64,000 nucleotides of DNA from Auricularia sp. M13 (GCA_037042915.1 CM073201.1:2170001-2234000); one strand, 5' to 3'. Positions 22,223 through 33,853 are shown, counted from the first letter of the stretch. The notes: a model not told the origin generated them from the sequence alone. A program made the numbers and translations.

Positions 22223-25200
22223 ATGCCGCTGTCGCGATCGCCGTTCGACCCGATCCAGGACGACCCGGCGTTTGACGAGAAGGTGCTGCCTGAGCACGTC
22301 GAGGAGGAGGATGAGACGCGTGTTGAAGCCGTCCCCGAGTGGATCGAGCTGGTCGGTAATTTCTCGCGCTCCTCGCGCTCTGGATGGTGGATGGTGTCTA
22401 AACAGTTCATGTAGTTCTTCGACTTAGGTGCTGCTGATGTTTCTTACATTCCCTTGGACGGCGACTGATGAGAACCCGTAACAGCGTGGACGATCACGTT
22501 CAGCGGGCTCAGTGCGAACACGTGAGTCGTTTTCGTCAGTCGCGGCGCATTCCTTCTTTTGTTTGTTGAGACCGTTCCCGCAGGCCGATTAAAGGCGCGA
22601 TGGTAAGAGAAACTTGAAACTTGAGACCATGTGAGGCATGCGTATCGATGCTAATTGCGCCGAATAGACCGTCGTATCGTACCTCGTGTTCTTCGTCCTG
22701 GCATGGTGGCTATGGATCGCTCAGGTTAGCCGATATGCTGGTAGCCTGGCTCGTTCGACGCGTACAACACCTGTCTGACGCTCGCCTTTTCAGGTTCTTT
22801 ATGACACAAAAGTATGTCCAAATTATCGGAGTCGTTTTTACCACTGACGAGGCTGCAAGTTCTACTGCAACGACTGGTCTGCTATATTCTCTTGCTGCTT
22901 TCGTCGCCTCGCGAGTTGATAAACACCATGTGCAGGTGGCACCGAATTTTCTTGCTGCTTCAGTTTATTCTCTTCGGTGCTCTGAGCGCGTGAGTTTGGG
23001 ACCTCGGCCGACGCCCACTGCTCGTTGACGTTACCTCTGCTAGTTTCACCGAAGGGTTTGACGTGACCGTCGGTATGGGAAACCTCCACATTGTCCGACC
23101 TGGTCTCATGACATTTCCAGGATTTAAATCCGGAGGAGACGAAGATGCTGGCGACGCCGTGTACGTTTCTCATGACCATATCTCACGTAACCGCGTCTCA
23201 CGACTGCCGTACGCCAGCGAGGAGACCTACATCAAACGCGCCTTCCTAGCCATATCCATCGTTTTCTTCGTGTCCCGCGCCCTCCTCGCCATCGAATATG
23301 CTCGAGGTGAGTTGTCGCCAAAGCTTCGTTGCGGAACTTCACGTGGTTGATTCGCGTTGGCAGTCATCCGCTTCGCAAAGCGTCGACGCCTCGCGCATAT
23401 GTACATCATGGTCGGCACCCTCGTTGCCTCTGCGATCCTCTTCCTCGGCGCTTTTTGTCACGAATGCTCAGCCGGACGATCCATCTGCCAATGGGATCAA
23501 GTTTGCCATGTGGGGTCTAGCTATCGCACTCGAGGTTGCTGCATATTTCTATGTGAGAATTCATCTGGCACACAGTGGGACATTGTCTCATTACGCCTCT
23601 AGACCTCTATGCCGCGAGGTCTGGTCTATCAAGGCAGTATGCCGAATCGTTTGTCGACATTGACAACTGTGGTGCTCGGCGAGGTGGGTGGAGAGTATGA
23701 CATATGTTGAATGTCCTTACCTGACGGTGCACCACAGGGTCTCAATGGCCTCATCGACCCCGTGGTAATTAAATAGTCTTTGAGGCGAGGAGATCAATTT
23801 CTTATCATTTGTATGCAGGTTTCGGCTGCCAAAAGCGTGGGCTTCAATGCCAAAGTTGCTGCCCAAGTCATTGTCACTGCGTACGCTGATCGACCTCTGC
23901 CTTCCAGGCTAACTGAAGCACTTGCGCTACAGACTAGCCGTATTCTTTATCTTCATCCTCTATTTCCAGTCGTTCAGAGCTCGCCTAGCACCAACCTCTC
24001 TGAGGCAGAAACTCGTTGTTATGGCGCATTTCCCTGCGCAACTTTATCCTCCTTACACTGTACAAATATTATTTTATCCAAAATCGAGCCCTCATCCAAT
24101 TTTTGAAGGTGATTTCCAAAAATTTACCCCAGCATCCAAAAATTTGCCGGATTCTTTATCAGATCGATGTCACCGGATCCAGATTTGGTGCCGGCAATTT
24201 CCAGATCTTTCCGGAGGAGCCCAACCCAATTCGTATCTTCCGTCTCTCTGAAAAATCAGAAATCATTATTTATTTATTTGTTATTCTCGGGCCCGAAGGT
24301 CGCAGTTTCGGATCCTCAGCTATTGAGCTGCTCCGGGGTGTCGGTGCCGATCTTCGGGCCTCGAGAATCGGCCGACTCTGCCAGTCCCTGAATAAATAAA
24401 TAATGATTTCTGATTTGGTGAGACAGCTTGAAGATACTTAGAATTTTGATTGGGCTTGAACCTCCGGAAGCAATTCTTGGATCTGGGGTGTGCCCAGTTT
24501 GGAGCATCGGATTTATCACAGAAATCTTGGATGGTAAGATTTTGCTGAAAACTTGGATGAGGGCTCGATTTTGGATAAAATAATTTTTGTACACGTTAAG
24601 GAGGATACAACTTGTGCGTATTCGCCTCGCGTTGCGGCCACTATCTAAAGCTGAATTGTGCTTAGTTCATCATCTTGGTGCTCGAAGGTCAGTTTCAGAC
24701 TCGTCCTTCCCACCGATGAGTCTGAATGCCCCGTCCCAACGCTGAACAGGAATGAAGTCGATTTTGAACATCACGGTCAGACTCAAGAGATAGAAATTCG
24801 GATTACTCTGCTGAACGACGTCCCAGACTTTGTCAAACTCTCTCAACTTCTTCGTCAACAGTGTGGTTGGCAAGAGTGAAGACGGTGTCTCGCTCGACAC
24901 ATTCACTCCCGCGATGAAACTGGCATATGCTCAGATCGGCCTCGATCTTCCGGAACTCAAGGAGAAGCTTTTGCCGATAACGGCGAATCTTAGTCCGGAC
25001 CTATTGGACTTCAACAGCACCAACGCGAGCATTAGCAAGGCCGACTTCAGCTCAATGGAGTTTACCTTTAGGGGGCTCGCCGCGGCTGTCCAAGCCCTCT
25101 ATAAGGTAAAAGAAGACCTCGCATATTACCATTGCATGTTTCTCAGCGGATTCTTAGACGTTCAAAGTGCTGGAGGACAAGATGGACGAGAAGTTCACCA

Positions 25201-25894
25201 CCTACATCAACGACCATTCTGTCAATAATCTTGCTGCTAACGGTAAGGGACTGTTAGAAGCGTTTCGCGCGTAACGCTCAAGCTTCGTATGGTGACAAGA
25301 TACGCTGGCCATGCTCAAGCAGTTGAGTGCAGACCCGAACGCGGACGCCTTCCCACCCGTGCTGGAGACGATGATCGACGGCTCCGTCGATGACCGTCTC
25401 GCGCCGGCCACCTGGATTGCGGGAGTCTCTGGAGGATTCCTCATTGCACTAGCCATCATCATGGCTTGCAACGGGCTGCGTCGTAACCGTCAGTTTTCCG
25501 TCTCTATCTCTGCGATTGGATGCTGAATCCCGGGCTAGGCTACGAATGGTGGTGCTTCATCTCTCGCATCGTTGGAGGCGTCGCCATCGCTCTCCTGGCA
25601 ATAGTGGACGTCTCGGAGAATGCCCTTGGTAACTGGATCGACAAGGGTTGGTTGTACGTGCCTTTTGCCACCGCCCTAACTTTTTTAGCTCACGTGAGCC
25701 GCGCAGCCTCCCTGCGATTGTTTTGGCGTATGCCATCCTTTACGTCGTGGATTATGTGGGACACAATTCTTCTGGGTCCGTTTAACATGACTGACCTTGC
25801 TTTAGGCTATCTCAGTGGCAGCAGCTCGTGCTCTGCAGGCATCATCCAGCTCTCTACGGCCACCATCGTCGTCCCATTCCGCATCGTTCTCTAA
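22223..25894 (+). CDS. low-temperature-requirement A (LtrA) family membrane protein, disrupted by a MITE
   Basis: Polytopic membrane protein of the LtrA family, whose function in fungi is unknown. Many small exons join in frame: 22223-22351, 22415-22427 (13 nt), then WTITFSGLSANT, PIKGAM, VVSYLVFFVLAWWLWIAQVL, YDTKFYCNDWWHRIF, LLLQFILFGALSAFTEGFDV and so on to AIVLAYAILYVVDYVGHNSS. Acidic N-terminus, roughly 8-10 TM helices, and a loop rich in charged residues at about 24870-25230. Two faults: a T5 run at 23452-23456 shifts LGAF against VTNAQPDDPSANGIKFAMWG by one base, and a 563-bp fold-back element sits at 24045-24607, just before the splice donor that follows ...HFPAQL. An intact protein would need both corrected or bypassed by splicing. 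The C-terminal exon frame is uncertain. Confidence 0.8.
24045..24607. mobile_element. 563-bp fold-back MITE inside the LtrA-like gene
   Basis: Both ends are inverted copies of about 55 bp (TATCCTCCTTA...CGAGCCCTCATCCAA), with only a few mismatches. Inner arms also pair (for example AATCAGAAATCATTATTTAT at about 24256 against its complement at about 24395; TTCTCGGGCCCGAAG against CTTCGGGCCTCGAGAA), so nearly the whole element is palindromic, centred near 24326. A 6-bp duplication, CAACTT, flanks it (24039-24044 and 24608-24613). No coding capacity. Confidence 0.9.
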
Positions 25895-26262
25895 GTCTCA
25901 AATCTCGCTCCCCAGACCCCAGTACCAATCCCTAAACTATGCTTAATTTCGACTTCAACTTGTCTTTATCTATTGCATAACCATGCTATCACGTTCCTTA
26001 TGTCTACGACATCGCGGTAATGTCTGGCTGAGATGATCATAATTATATTTTTATGGGGTTTGCGATGAGACGACCGAATCCGGACACCTGGGGCCTGCGC
26101 TCGTGCGTGGTTTCGATCATGCTCTACACGCGTTCGCGCCTCACTTTGACGCACAGCTCTCGTCGGGTCCGAGGAGACGATGATTGAATTAATAGTACAC
26201 ATGCGGTTGCAGCGCAGTCTAAGTCTAACACGTAGCAAACGAAAGCACGAATTGACAGTAGC
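25895..26262. other. convergent intergenic region
   Basis: Shared 3' flank of the LtrA-like gene (plus) and esterase copy 1 (minus). AT-rich in parts; no gene. Confidence 0.5.
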
Positions 26263-27863
26263 CTAGTACTGTTTGCTGGGTGCACTCAGCGCGAGTCCAT
26301 CTAAGCGCTTGTTAATTTCGTCCTTAACGTCCTTCGCCCATATTGAGTGGAACTTCCAGCTGGGATGCAGTCTGTCCCGCCACACGTCTGCGCGGAGGAT
26401 AGTGAGTTTACGGTTTCTGGATGAAGGAGTGACTGACAAGCTCCTGAGGGCCCAACGCAACCAGGAAGTGTCGCGCCGGAGGCTTCGCTCTGTTAACGGT
26501 GTTCCATCAGTGCTTGTGAGCGGGGATCCGGCGTAGCCTTACAGTTGGGTTGAGCTTGTACTCTGGACAGAACTTGACGGGCTCCTTGAAGCCATAACTG
26601 GCGTAGTTGTCCATAACATGCACGGTCAGGTTATCTGATGCCTGGGATGAGTGGGCGGTCACGCAGCTAAACAAACAAAGAAGGACGCACATGTGTCATG
26701 GACGAGACAGAAGGTATCGTTGTACTTTGCGCAGAAGACGTTGGCCTTGCGCGTGAGCGCATCGTTATACAGCAAGATGTTTTTCTGATTGCAGATAGCC
26801 GATACGATGAGAGCGACCCTGCGGGGAAGGAGGACCTACCCTGAGCTGCTCCTGCATTTCCGGGCCAAGTTCCACGCCAGCCATCGCGCGGTCGTACGGC
26901 CCAAGGGTATGGAAGAGGAAGGCGCGGGCGCCGGCTTTGTAGAGCTGCTTGACAGCGATAAACAGGTACTGCAGCATCTCGGCGTGCGCGTCGGCCGCGG
27001 TTTGGTTGAGACCCTTCATGCGCACGGACGGCTGAGTCGTCGTGATCATCACGTCGTTCGCTGCAGCCCCTATGAGCGACCCTGACAGTGTGGGGTAAGA
27101 TGTCCGCTCCAGCACGCACTGCCGACGCCAATCGCGAAGAGGGCGCTTTCGGGACTCCACCGTGCGCGGGGCGGCGGTGGGGAGAACCAGTCAAGGAATG
27201 TAGCAATTTGGTTGCGGACGTCGAGGATGCTGGTATTCCAGGTGCATAGGATATTGTCGATGGTTGCGCCGCTTATGGCGAACTGCGAAACGCGTCAGGA
27301 TCTCGTGCGCAGCGCAGCCTTCTCGCCGACAGACGTACGTTGACGAGCATCGCATGACTGTATGATCGCTGGAGCGCTCGTGCCCAAACAGGGCCGTTCG
27401 CCGTGTTCTGTTGCGTCGAATTGAGCCGAAGTAAGCAGCGAAGCAGCGGTAGAATCGCACCTTGATGGGGTATTCTGTGAGCGGGTCGCTGGAGCCGTCC
27501 CAGCCCTCGGACGCTGCGTACATGGAAATTCAGCGCGTCGTTCCGCGAGGCGCGCGGCTGCACCAAGATGCGCACTGTAACTGGCAGGGCGTCAGTCACT
27601 GGGCCGTCCAGTGCGGGCTGGACTGACCTATCTCCGCTGAATATGCGTTGGATTCTGTGAGTACGTCAGAGCAGAGCCAGGGTGGGCACTCACAATGCGA
27701 AAATGAACGGCGGGTCGCGGAGAAACGCGAACGGTGAGTCGTCTCTGCCCGCCGCCGCAAAACGCGAGCTGAACGCGCTGCCAGCCGCATAGTACCAGGC
27801 AAGAACGACGAGGAAGGGCACAGTGACGAGCACCGCGAAGATGCGCGTCCTGCACGAGGCCAT
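26263..27863 (-). CDS. membrane-anchored SGNH esterase (CE16-like), copy 1
   Basis: Predicted acetyl-esterase of the GDSL/SGNH superfamily, closest to carbohydrate esterase family 16. Eleven exons: 27694-27863, 27628-27654, 27564-27580 (17 nt), 27461-27513, 27339-27407, 27120-27282, 26840-27060, 26691-26784, 26543-26634, 26462-26489, 26263-26387 (352 aa). An N-terminal TM anchor (IFAVLVTVPFLVVLAWYYAA) is followed by FIFAL. Block I RIFSGDSYSAH (Ser nucleophile) crosses two tiny exons; then FAISGATIDN (oxyanion Gly), FAIGVGTNDV (block III Asn) and DRLHPSW (Asp-His pair). All four SGNH blocks are present. An upstream TTG in frame was rejected in favour of the ATG at 27863. Two paralogs lie at 32250 and 34106. 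Confidence 0.92.
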
Positions 27864-28308
27864 CGGGGATTGCAACAGTGACGGTCCTGCGGCTGTGCGC
27901 CGGCTGTCGATCCGGAGCTTTAATTTCCTGCACTGAACCCGCTGAGGCGCCTGCCAATGTCACGCCCAATCCGATGTGAGCCCGCGTGGGACGGCACAGG
28001 CACCCAGCGCCTGTGCTCGCCCGGTCCCCCGTAACGGTATCAAGCCACCGGCGTATAAAATGCTGTCGCGGAAAGGCCGCGACACCTTGTTATTGACATC
28101 GAGTCGCAACCAGCGGTCGATCCAGTGGCCACGTCCATCGCTCCCGTCGCGCCCGTCAAGCCGCGCGACCACTAGGCGTGAGTGTTGGTCATCTAACAGT
28201 ATATTTATACGGGTCTCATTGCATCCTCATCCCCGGCTTGGCTTCTCCTTCCCTCTTCCAGCGAGCGCTCCCCCCGCATCCCTCTTTTCCTGCGCAGCGC
28301 GCACCCAC
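27864..28308. promoter_or_regulatory. divergent promoter region
   Basis: 445 bp between esterase copy 1 (minus) and the 7-TM gene (plus). TATAAAA at 28054-28060 lies about 250 bp from the 7-TM ATG and may serve either direction. Confidence 0.4.
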
Positions 28309-30074
28309 ATGACGAGCCTCACACCCAATGTCAGCACGGAATGCAAGACGTTCCTCAACACCCAGGAATCGATCGGACTCGCGGCAAGTGCTTGTCTTTC
28401 AGCTCACACGACCGCCTCAGTGCTCATCTGCGTCCCGCAGTTCAATGTTGAAACCGGTTTCTTCAGTGCGGTGGCCGTCATTGTGCTCCTCGGTCTTTAC
28501 GCAGTGCGTATCGCGCCGCGCCGAACGTTCGGTTCGGTTCGCGCTTTGATCTAACCGTCGCGCAGCGAAACGTCTGGCGGAATCACCAGTGCCGACCTCA
28601 GGAGGGTTGGAAGCTTATGCGCAACCACATTGATGCTTACCTGGTGGGTTCAATCGCACCCGTCATTTGCTGACTGCATGGCTAATAACGAGGCGCACTA
28701 TAGTTATCGCTTCTGTTCTCCGATCTTTTGCACGCTCTGGGGTCCATCATGGACCTCAAATGGGTCTCAGAGGGCGAGGTCTACTGCGGAGAATACTGCA
28801 GCGCACAGGGTACGCAGTAACATCTCAGGCGCCGCGGGTGCTCACTTTCGAGCCAGGAGCAATCAGAAACATCGGGAGCACTGGCGTCGCACTTGCAACT
28901 TTGGTATGGTTGCACATGGCACAGCAAGCCGATCTCCTCTCATTCATTTCCCGCGACAGGCAATTGCAGTGCATACTTTTGCTGTGATTTTCTTTCGATG
29001 GTAAGACCAACGCCATGTCTCCTCGGACATCGCTGATGGACCCGGACTGCATCCAGGATCCCACCGCGCAGCAAGCTCATCCCCGGGATCGTCATCGGCG
29101 TCATTTGGCTATTCCTCATCGCTTTCGTCGCCCTGGAATCTGGGCTAACGCCTAATTTCTACACGCCTACACCGTAAGTCTTCTGTTGTAACCGAACAGG
29201 ATGTGATTCTCACTGCTATTCCAGATATTGTAAGCCCGCTCAAAATGTGACTTTATTATTCTACGACTCACAGGCATGTCAGGGTGTTGGACGCGCTCAG
29301 ATGTCGTCGCGCGCCTCATGGGACAATATGTCTGGTTATGGCTTGCACTTTTCGTTTCGACGGTCCTCTACATCATTCTATTCTTCTCACTGCGCGGTAA
29401 CATCACTGTCGATCCCGACAAATGGTGGAGGATAAAGCTGCACCGCTCCCCCCTCGTGGTCGCAGAAGACCGCCTCTCGATTGACACTCAGGGACAACCG
29501 GCAGCAGCAGAAGCCCGCTCACAAGCAATGAGCATGCTTTTGTACGTGAAACATGACACTGAACCCGACTTTGGACCCTGACCTCATCGCTAATAGCTAC
29601 CCATTGCTCTATTCCATTCTGGTGACGCCGTTGTCCATCTTCCGGTGGGTCGGCTACGCGATGCAGCAGGAGCACCCGCCACGCCAGTTGCCGTTCGCCG
29701 TCTCTATCGTCAGCATCACGGTGTTCGGGCTCAGTGGCCTGGTGAACGTTGCGCTGTTCATGTTCACGCGGCCGAAGCTTCTGCTGTTCGAGGGCAGAAG
29801 ACGCGTGGACGCCGCAACGATTCGCACCTTCTCATTCACGACAAGTCCGCGAACACTCGTTATTGGCCCGCGGGACGCCTGCGAGGGTGCTTCGCCGGCG
29901 GACTACGATTCTTCGAAGAAGCGATTCAGTGGAAAAGGCGCACAGTCGGACGACGAGGATTTCCAGTATCGCATGCAAACGCTGCGGAGCATCCATACGG
30001 TGCACGAGCAGGAGGAACGTGACTCCGCGTCGTGTACGGAGTCCGACGTGGCTCTGAGTGCCCATGCTGTCTGA
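28309..30074 (+). CDS. seven-TM receptor-like membrane protein
   Basis: Fungal GPCR-like protein of the broad cAMP-receptor/Git3-type group; ligand unknown. Spliced segments in order: N-glycosylation-type start (MTSLTPNVSTECKTFLNTQ), FFSAVAVIVLLGLYAVRIAP, LMRNHIDAYL, LLFSDLLHALGSIMDLKWVS, EVYCGEYCSAQGAIRNIGST (paired extracellular cysteines), VALATLAIAVHTFAVIFFRW, GIVIGVIWLFLIAFVALESG, PYWCWTRSDVVARLMGQY, VWLWLALFVSTVLYIILFFS, a cytosolic loop, PLLYSILVTPLSIFRWVGYA and FAVSIVSITVFGLSGLVNVA, then a charged C-tail rich in Ser/Asp. This gives seven helices with an extracellular N-terminus. The first intron (within about 28385-28437) is uncertain because the best-looking donor and acceptor are not in phase. 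Confidence 0.8.
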
Positions 30075-30433
30075 CGCGGACTATAGGGGGCGGCATCCCC
30101 GTGTATTATCAGAGTATAATCGGCCTGGAATGTAATCCGTAACTTAGGGTAGCTTGAATTGAAATACGTGCAATCAGCGCTCAGCCTCTTCGGCGCCAGG
30201 GAATCCACTTTCGTCGGTTGTGAGTGCTTCGCGAAGCCCATATTGTGGATTCATGGCCAAAGATGAAAGACAGGGCGGATGTTGCGAGGATGCAGGAGCT
30301 GTCTGAGACGATCTGAGTCCTCGGTCCTCGGATGTCGCAGCTGATTAGATCGGTGATTTGCCGGCGCACGTTTGCATTCAGGCTGACCCGGATTCCGGTC
30401 CAGACGTGCAGCCTTGGCTCAGCCAGGCGCTTC
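30075..30433. other. intergenic region before the small MITE
   Basis: About 0.36 kb, 3' flank of the 7-TM gene. No gene supported. Confidence 0.5.
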
Positions 30434-30666
30434 TTACAGCCGTATGCAAAACGATAGACAGTAACTGCACCCGCGTCTACAGCTCGGTGGGGCTCTTGCG
30501 ATGCAAAAATGGCGGCAGAGAGCTTCGTATGACCGACGGAGGGCGTCTGCGAGGCCTCCGACCTGCCATAAGGAGCAACCTCCACTGCTCGGCGCCACCT
30601 TTCGGGGGGCGCTGTGGAGCACGCAACGGGTGCTATTACTGTCTATCGTTTTGCATACGGCTGTAA
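30434..30666. mobile_element. 233-bp MITE
   Basis: Inverted ends of about 39 bp begin TTACAGCCGTATGCAAAACG and match almost perfectly for the first 31 bases. A 5-bp duplication, GCTTC, flanks the element (30429-30433 and 30667-30671). No coding capacity. It lies 64 bp upstream of the kinase start codon, so it forms part of that gene's promoter or 5' UTR. Confidence 0.85.
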
Positions 30667-30730
30667 GCTTCTTTACCCCGCACCGTCAGTCCAAGCTAAC
30701 TCTGCCCTCACCCATTGCTCACCTTTGACC

Positions 30731-31958
30731 ATGGTTACCCTCCCAGGCATGGACACGTACGGCACACCGTTCTCGTCGACGACAGCAATCTCTGCGAGTG
30801 GCGGCGCGAACCTCAGGTACGCCTCGAGCTTTCCCACCGTCGTCTAACTCGGCTCATCATTGCCTGCAGTGACCCAAAGGCATGTAGAGCTGTGGCAGCG
30901 ATAGGCTGCATGTCCGACTGACGCGCTGCGCAGTTCACACCACCGCCTCATCCCAGCCTACTCTTTGTCCAGTCCAACCCACGACCAGCGCCAGTCAACC
31001 CGACAGCCCTTCTCGCGCCTTTTGCTTCGGGTGCCTGCTCAGAGCTCTTCAAATGCGTCGTGAAGAAGGTGCGCCTGCGTGAGACAATGCATCATTGACG
31101 AAGACCCTGACACATGCCTTCGCCAGCCGGAAATCGTCCAGGTATGATGACATGCGCGCGGTCTTGATGCTGCTTCTCACATTGCTCAGGTGGAGATCAA
31201 CGGCGAGCTGCAGAGCAACGCGCCGGACGTCACAGCGCAGTTTCGCGCAGAGCTGCTGGTCTACAGCACCGTTGCGCGGCATCGCAATATTGTTGTGCGT
31301 GTTGCGGTGCTTATGCTGCCCCTAAGTGCTCATGCTAGTTTAGGCTTTTCTCGGCAGTCTCGAAGGCGTTGGGATGGTGCTCGAGTATGTCGAGGGACGC
31401 TCCCTGTTCGACATTCTGCGCCAGAAGCCGCAAGCCCCGCGAGAGCTCAAGATCGACTTCCACAACCAACTACTGGACGGCCTCGCGCATCTGCATTCAT
31501 TTGGCTTCAGCCATGGGGACCTGTCGCTGCTGAACGTCATCGTGGCCGAACCGTCCAACGTCGTCAAACTCTTTGACTTCGGGCGTTCGACGACCGTTCA
31601 CGATCGTCCGGCCCCTCGGCCGTCTGGCTCAAGAGTCACCTTGGACGATCATCCCAATGAGAACAAGATTCACCCAGGAACGCGCCCGTTCACCGCTCCG
31701 GAAATCTTGCGCGGTGAATGCCAGGACGCAAGGCTGGCTGACGCGTACTCGTTCGGCATTATCCTCCTCTGCCTGGATCGCGGTGGCCTCGTCAACATCG
31801 AAGCGCGTAACCAGAAGAAGGACATCATCCCGAATCTGGTTGGCCTCGAGATCTTCCAGGACGTTATCGCCCAGTATCTCCAGAAGTGGACGCATCGAGC
31901 GCGCATATCCAGGGAAAACCGGATTCGACTGCCGGAGGCTCGCAAGTGGAGCGACTAA
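30731..31958 (+). CDS. protein kinase-like protein
   Basis: Protein kinase fold, 316 aa, in five exons: 30731-30816, 30870-30879 (10 nt), 30934-31068, 31190-31294 and 31344-31958. Visible kinase elements: the beta-3 lysine in FKCVVKK, the helix-C Glu in QFRAELLVYSTV, the hinge MVLEYVEG, the catalytic loop HGDLSLLN (HGD instead of HRD), DFG in VKLFDFGRS, the APE-type FTAPEIL, and DAYSFGIIL. The glycine-rich loop is poorly conserved (APFASGACSELFK). The second intron (30880-30933) has a GC donor. The C-terminal lobe is short after the activation segment. The family beyond 'kinase' is not recognisable. The promoter region contains the 233-bp MITE. Confidence 0.88.
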
Positions 31959-32249
31959 CGTTCAACCGCCATAGCATACTAATCCTGACGAATCTACGAC
32001 TCTACATACGAAACGACCGCATGCTGGAATACCCCGTCCACCACCCGCATCTGTACCATGTGCAACAGTATTTATTCCCATAGGTCCTTGTCAATGTGTG
32101 CCCCCGTGTACTTGCTAGCTATTGCTGTCTCCATGTTTGTCCCCTTACGTCTATAATGGATTGTCTTGTGCTTTGGCCCATGACAGCAGTTTGCCAGTGG
32201 TTCGGGTTGAGCCGGTGGCTCTCGTCTGGTGCCCACAATCATCCGTCCG

Positions 32250-33853
32250 ATGGGCGCCAGTGCTGAGCTACTCTGCGTGTTCGCAGTTGGCGCTGCGTTC
32301 TTGCTTGTGCACGATGCTTTTGTGTCTCGTCGCCCGGCGTGGCCAGCGTCTGAATACGACGCATCGCCAACGGTGCACCTCGACCGTTCGTTTGCCTTCG
32401 TGAAGAGCCCGGACTTTATCTTCACATTGTACGCACGCTACATGCGCTCGTGTTTCTTGTGTCTTAACCGAAAGAAGTGGTGACAGGTGCGTGTGCTCTT
32501 GCCCGTGCTCGTGAGCCACCCCAATCGGCAGCACGCAACAGTTACAGTCAGCGTTCTGCCATCCTGCTTTTGCGCATCTAATAGAAAGCTTAGCGGCTGA
32601 GAACTGGCCTTGGTATATGGATACCGATCCTCTTGAACCGTACGAAATACACGTGCGTGATGACCCTGGTCGACCTGCTTTACCACTGACGTCCAATGAA
32701 GACCGCGGCGGATGGTCCGGTTTGGGCTCGTAACCTCACCTCCCTATATCCCAAGCCTGCTAAGCTGGTCAACGTGCGCCAGGCTGATCATACCGGACGG
32801 AGCTGACTCTATGCAGTTGGCATGTGGTGGGGCGACCGTAGACAACGATGTGTTCCAGAACCCAAGTCCTCCGCTGGACTTCAAGGCGCAAGTCAGCGCC
32901 TTTCAGCGGTGGTTGACTCCACCACCCAAACGTGCCCGATGGCACTCGTATAACTCCATATTCGCCATTGAGTTCGGGAGTGCGTCGGTCGTTCATTCTT
33001 TCCGACCAGTTTCTCAGTGATCGGGTAGCCAACGACGTGTTCAGCTCGTTCCTCGGGACTGAGAGGACTCGAAGGCTCAACCAGACCCAAGACGAGTTGC
33101 ACAAGGACATCATGTGGCGCTATTTTGACTATGTTGAGCGATTGTACAACCTTGGGGCGCGAGCGTTCAGTTTCCAGCTGCTCGTTCCATTCGACCGTGC
33201 ACACGCTGGTATTGACTTTGGGACCGAGCTACAATCGTATCTAAGGGCTAGTCGCACCGTCTTTCACATTGCCGGCATGCTCACCTTAAGTTAGGAAGCC
33301 ATTAAGAAATATAATGCGGCTTTGAGGTGCGTTCTTTCATTTGTCTCTTTCCTCATCATTGACTCGTTTGTTTGCAAAGACTTGCTGCACACTCATACTG
33401 CGCTTACAAGTATGAGCAAACCAATGGCGACATTTTCTGCTCGATCGCTGATCTATGTTGTCCACCTCCCGTTTCTCCTCCGCCATGAGGCTTACTAGAA
33501 TTTCACAGACACCCTTGCCACGGATATCATGGATAATCCGGAGACCTTCGGCTTCAAGGAAGCATTCGACTATTGCCCAGCTTATGCCCCTCGCTCGAAC
33601 GTGAGAAACCTCAATCTCCTTCATATCAAAATGCTGACGGCCACAAAGGGTGAACCAGACATGGATGTAGATCCTTCTTGTATTGGGCCGGTTGGAGATT
33701 GTCAGTGTATCACTTAGCTTTTCTTGCGGCTAGTTCTAAACAGTTCCAGATGTTTGGAAGGACGCACTACACCCATCCTGGACATTCCACCAATATTGGG
33801 CACAGCATTTTTATCTGCAGATTCTGGGGGACCTCACGAGGCTGCAGCATTAG
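32250..33853 (+). CDS. membrane-anchored SGNH esterase (CE16-like), copy 2, altered block I
   Basis: Paralog of the esterases at 26263 and 34106, with the same exon plan. It starts MGASAELLCVFAVGAAFLLV (TM anchor) and continues FAFVKSPDFIFTL to the end of exon 1 at 32428. The next mini-exon and its junction read ...CSCPCSYK where copies 1 and 3 have ...SGDSYS: the Ser is kept but Gly-Asp of the GDS block is lost. Downstream blocks are sound: GPVWARNL, LACGGATVDN, FAIEFGTNDVFSSF, RYFDYVERLYNLGARAFSF, DIFCSIADL, FKEAFDYCPAY and the catalytic DALHPSW. It ends at 33853. The mini-exon may be mutated; frame and splice sites remain usable, so I call it a gene with doubtful activity rather than a clear pseudogene. 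Confidence 0.8.
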
